Origin: an uncultured Clostridium sp.
GTDB lineage: Bacteria; Bacillota; Clostridia; Clostridiales; Clostridiaceae
Direction: 5' to 3'
DNA: 9,192 bases
Assembly: GCA_946575275.1 (NCBI GenBank)
Contig: CAMNZV010000045.1
Coordinates: 1-9,192, forward strand
Positions 6,743-9,192 of the stretch are shown here, piece after piece (the stretch's first letter is position 1; every line of letters starts with the position of its first letter). A model generated the notes under the pieces. It worked only from the letters and a program-made list of their open reading frames with translations, did no database searches and was not told where the DNA came from. The translations under genes and the position numbers were made by a program.

Positions 6743-7924
6743 ATGAGAGAAGTAGTTATTGCAAGTGCAGTAAGAACAGCATTAGGTTCATTTGGAGGAT
6801 CACTTAAGGATGTTCCAGCTGCAGACTTAGGGGCTTTAGTTATAAAGGAAGCTGTAAATAGAGCAGGAATCAAACCAGAACAAGTAGAAGAGGTAGTATT
6901 TGGTAATGTAATTCAAGCTGGACTTGGACAAAATATTGCAAGACAATGTACAGTAAAGGCAGGATTACCAGAAGAAGTACCAGCAATGACAATAAATAAA
7001 GTTTGTGGTTCAGGACTTAGAACTGTTGCCTTAGCAGCTCAAATGATAAAAGCAGGAGATGTTGATGTTGTAATAGCTGGTGGTGTTGAAAACATGTCAG
7101 CTGCACCTTACGTTCTTGATAAAGCAAGATGGGGACAAAGAATGGGTGATGGTAAATTAGTAGATTCTATGATTAAAGATGCATTATGGGATGCATTTAA
7201 TAACTATCATATGGGAGTTACTGCTGAAAATATAGCAACACAATGGAATCTTACAAGAGAAGAGCAAGATGCATTTGCAGCTTCATCTCAACAAAAGGCT
7301 GAAAAGGCTATAAAAGAAGGAAGATTTAAGGATGAAATAGTTCCAGTTGTTATTCCTCAAAGAAAAGGAGAACCAAAGGTTTTTGATACTGATGAGTTCC
7401 CAAGATTTGGAACAACATCAGAATCATTATCAAAGTTAAAACCAGCCTTTGCAAAAGAAGGAACAGTTACAGCAGGAAATGCTTCAGGAATTAATGATGG
7501 AGCAGCTGCATTTGTAGTTATGAGTGCTGAAAAAGCTAAAGAACTTGGAGTTAAACCATTAGCAAAAATAGTTTCTTATGGTTCAAAAGGATTAGATCCT
7601 ACAATAATGGGATATGGACCATTCCACGCAACTAAGAAAGCATTAGAAGTTGCTGGATTAAAAGTAGAAGATTTAGATTTAATTGAAGCTAATGAAGCTT
7701 TTGCAAGTCAAAGTTTAGCAGTTGCAAAAGATCTAGGATTTGATATGAACAAGGTAAATGTAAATGGAGGAGCAATAGCGTTAGGACACCCAGTTGGTGC
7801 TTCAGGTGCAAGAATCCTTACTACCTTACTATATGAAATGGAAAAAAGAGATGCTAAAAAAGGTTTAGCAACACTTTGTATAGGTGGAGGAATGGGAACA
7901 GCTCTTATTGTTGAAAGAGTATAA
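6743..7924 (+). CDS. thlA: Acetyl-CoA acetyltransferase (biosynthetic thiolase)
   Basis: Condenses two acetyl-CoA to acetoacetyl-CoA plus CoA, the entry step to butyrate, butanol or 3-hydroxybutyryl products. At 393 residues it has the normal thiolase length. Visible landmarks: NKVCGSGLR with the nucleophile Cys88; [11 protein letters not shown] (113-123); MGVTAENIA (157-165); [12 protein letters not shown] (245-256); NEAFA (317-321); [10 protein letters not shown] with His349 (348-357); and CIGGGMG with Cys379. The pattern closely resembles C. acetobutylicum ThlA, with one extra residue. Retention of both Cys88 and Cys379 leaves open a reversible disulfide switch as reported for that enzyme. 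AGGAGGT at 6728-6734 is 8 bases before the ATG. The gene has its own promoter, a candidate Rex operator and its own terminator, so it is a single-gene unit. All 14 arginines are coded AGA, unlike the neighbours' mix of AGA and AGG, which suggests strong expression. No hbd, crt or bcd genes are adjacent. Confidence 0.97.
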   Translation: MREVVIASAVRTALGSFGGSLKDVPAADLGALVIKEAVNRAGIKPEQVEEVVFGNVIQAGLGQNIARQCTVKAGLPEEVPAMTINKVCGSGLRTVALAAQMIKAGDVDVVIAGGVENMSAAPYVLDKARWGQRMGDGKLVDSMIKDALWDAFNNYHMGVTAENIATQWNLTREEQDAFAASSQQKAEKAIKEGRFKDEIVPVVIPQRKGEPKVFDTDEFPRFGTTSESLSKLKPAFAKEGTVTAGNASGINDGAAAFVVMSAEKAKELGVKPLAKIVSYGSKGLDPTIMGYGPFHATKKALEVAGLKVEDLDLIEANEAFASQSLAVAKDLGFDMNKVNVNGGAIALGHPVGASGARILTTLLYEMEKRDAKKGLATLCIGGGMGTALIVERV

Positions 7925-7940
7925 TTTCTAAACTGACACT

Positions 7941-7970
7941 AAAGAGTCAACATTAAAGTTGGCTCTTTTT
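7941..7970 (+). terminator. Intrinsic terminator after thlA
   Basis: Arms 7941-7951 and 7958-7968 form an 11-bp stem (one T-G wobble, 7947/7962) with a 6-base loop, followed by T to 7970 (five T in a row at 7966-7970). It begins 16 bases after the thlA stop codon. Confidence 0.85.
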
Positions 7971-7994
7971 CTATATATAAATGTTATTTAAATT

Positions 7995-8009
7995 GGGGGA
8001 AGATTTTTG
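7995..8009 (+). promoter_or_regulatory. Ribosome binding site and TTG start of the CapA-family gene
   Basis: GGGGGA at 7995-8000 lies 6 bases before the TTG at 8007. No in-frame ATG occurs before the membrane helix, so TTG is the supported start. The same ATTGGGGG sequence serves the membrane protein gene at 2695. I see no convincing promoter between the thlA terminator and this site; the TATATA-rich stretch at 7972-7980 lacks a matching -35 box. Confidence 0.65.
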
Positions 8010-9173
8010 GATAAGGATAATAGAAAACAAAGAAAAAGAAAACGAAGAAAAAGGTTATTAACAATATTTGGGGTCCTTGTGATAATAGGAGCTATAATTA
8101 TAGGAATTATTTTTAAAATACATAAGGATAATAATACAAATGAAAATATTATAGTTGAAGAAGAGAAAATATCAGATATTATAATTGAAGAAAGTCCAAA
8201 GGAAGAAATCAAGGAAATAGTAATTTCCTTTGCTGGTGATTGTACACTTGGAACAGATACAAGATTTAATCAAATAGGGAGTTTTCCAGATGAAATAAAG
8301 AATTTGGGTTATGATTATTCAAAAATCATGAGAAATGTATCGAAAATTTTCAAAGAAGATGACTATACTATAGTAAATTTAGAAACAACTTTTACAGAAT
8401 CAAATGAAAAGGCTTATAAAGGAACAGGAGAAGTTTATCATTTTAAAGGACCTAAGGAATATGTAAATATTTTAACTAAAGGTTATATAGAAGGAGTTAC
8501 AATTTCTAATAATCATTCCTACGATTATGGTCAAAAAGGACTAGATGATACAAGGGAAACTTTAAAGTCCAGTAATATAGATTATTGTGGCTATGGAGAT
8601 AAAATTATTAAGGAAGTCAATGGAATAAAAATAGGAATATTAGGTTATAGTGTTTGGGGTATTTCAGATGAAGTTAAGAGTAATATTAAAAAAGATATAG
8701 ATGAATTAAAAGATAAAAACTGTGATGTAATTATACCTTATTTTCATTGGGGAGAAGAAAGTAAGAGTAAGCCAAATGAAGTGCAAAGGGAAATAGGTAG
8801 GTTTTCTATTGATTCTGGTGCTACAATGGTGGTTGGTTCCCATTCCCATGTTATTCAAACTATAGAAAACTATAAAGGAAAACTTATTGTATATTCCCTT
8901 GGTAACTTTAGTTTTGGAGGGAATTCAAATCCTTCAGATAAAAGAACCTTTATATTACAAGGCAAATTCACAAAAGATGGAGGTTTAATTAGTAAGGTAC
9001 AATACAAAATAATACCAGCCTATATATCATCTACAAATGTTAAAAATGATTATGCACCAACTATTGCAGAAGGGAAAGATGGGGTAGAAATAACTAATTA
9101 CATTAATAGTTTATCAGAAAAAGTCGAAAAAAATAATATAAATGATTATTTTTCTGTTAATAAAATTGAATAA
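8007..9173 (+). CDS. Membrane-anchored CapA-family (PGA_cap) protein
   Basis: A 388-residue protein of the CapA/PgsA-like family with a calcineurin-like metallophosphoesterase fold. The N-terminus is strongly basic (KQRKRKRRKR, 7-16), followed by one hydrophobic helix (about 17-37) and an acidic linker (48-70), so the body is predicted to face outside. The domain (about 71-305) shows FAGDCTLG (75-82, Asp78), NLETTFT (124-130), SNNHSYDYGQKGLDDT (167-182, His170), YFHWGEE (245-251, His247), VGSHSHVIQ (276-284, His279 and His281) and YSLGNFSFGG (296-305). The Asp, Asn and His residues are the likely metal ligands. Family members are tied to poly-gamma-glutamate capsule synthesis or release, but many clostridial copies have no known substrate, and no capB or capC genes are visible here. 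It is separated from thlA by a terminator. An exact role in capsule or wall metabolism is inference. Confidence 0.9.
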   Translation: MDKDNRKQRKRKRRKRLLTIFGVLVIIGAIIIGIIFKIHKDNNTNENIIVEEEKISDIIIEESPKEEIKEIVISFAGDCTLGTDTRFNQIGSFPDEIKNLGYDYSKIMRNVSKIFKEDDYTIVNLETTFTESNEKAYKGTGEVYHFKGPKEYVNILTKGYIEGVTISNNHSYDYGQKGLDDTRETLKSSNIDYCGYGDKIIKEVNGIKIGILGYSVWGISDEVKSNIKKDIDELKDKNCDVIIPYFHWGEESKSKPNEVQREIGRFSIDSGATMVVGSHSHVIQTIENYKGKLIVYSLGNFSFGGNSNPSDKRTFILQGKFTKDGGLISKVQYKIIPAYISSTNVKNDYAPTIAEGKDGVEITNYINSLSEKVEKNNINDYFSVNKIE

Positions 9174-9192
9174 GTTAATTAAAAATATTTCA

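Overview
The window is very AT-rich (A+T clearly dominant, AGA/AGG the main arginine codons, strong AGGAGG-type ribosome binding sites, TTG starts). The proteins and their order fit a low-GC Firmicute of the Clostridium sensu stricto type. All genes lie on the + strand and coding density is high; the longest gene-free stretch is 112 bases. I see no tRNA, rRNA, insertion sequence, CRISPR array, prophage or defence genes. The species call is an inference from family resemblance only.

Region 1 (1-2674) concerns translation termination. A 5'-truncated gene encodes a membrane DUF1385 domain fused to a PrmC/HemK glutamine methyltransferase. Release factor 1 (prfA), the expected PrmC substrate, follows with its own extended -10 promoter, whose -35 box overlaps the prmC stop codon. 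A strong intrinsic terminator closes this unit.

Region 2 (2695-6630) is a tight five-gene run on one strand with gaps of 11-28 bases. It encodes an unrecognised two-helix membrane protein, the threonylcarbamoyl-AMP synthase TsaC/YwlC (tRNA t6A), ribose-5-phosphate isomerase B, uracil phosphoribosyltransferase and a non-hydrolysing UDP-GlcNAc 2-epimerase. Metabolically it joins pentose phosphate to PRPP and UMP, and UDP-sugars to cell-surface ManNAc. No clear promoter is visible in front of it.

Region 3 (6631-7970) is a stand-alone acetyl-CoA acetyltransferase (thiolase) unit. It has an extended -10 promoter and, at the expected transcription start, an 18-base palindrome that matches the clostridial Rex consensus at all but one defined position. 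It ends in an intrinsic terminator. The codon use suggests high expression, and the layout suggests NADH/NAD+-responsive control of the first step of the C4 (butyrate/butanol) pathway.

Region 4 (7971-9192) holds a membrane-anchored CapA-family (PGA_cap) protein starting at TTG, then 19 bases with nothing recognisable.

This is mostly an ordinary housekeeping region; I do not see an undescribed multi-gene system. The points most worth checking are the Rex-like thiolase operator, the DUF1385-PrmC fusion with an altered PrmC motif, the unknown membrane protein behind the prfA terminator, and two gene starts that longest-ORF calling would place wrongly.
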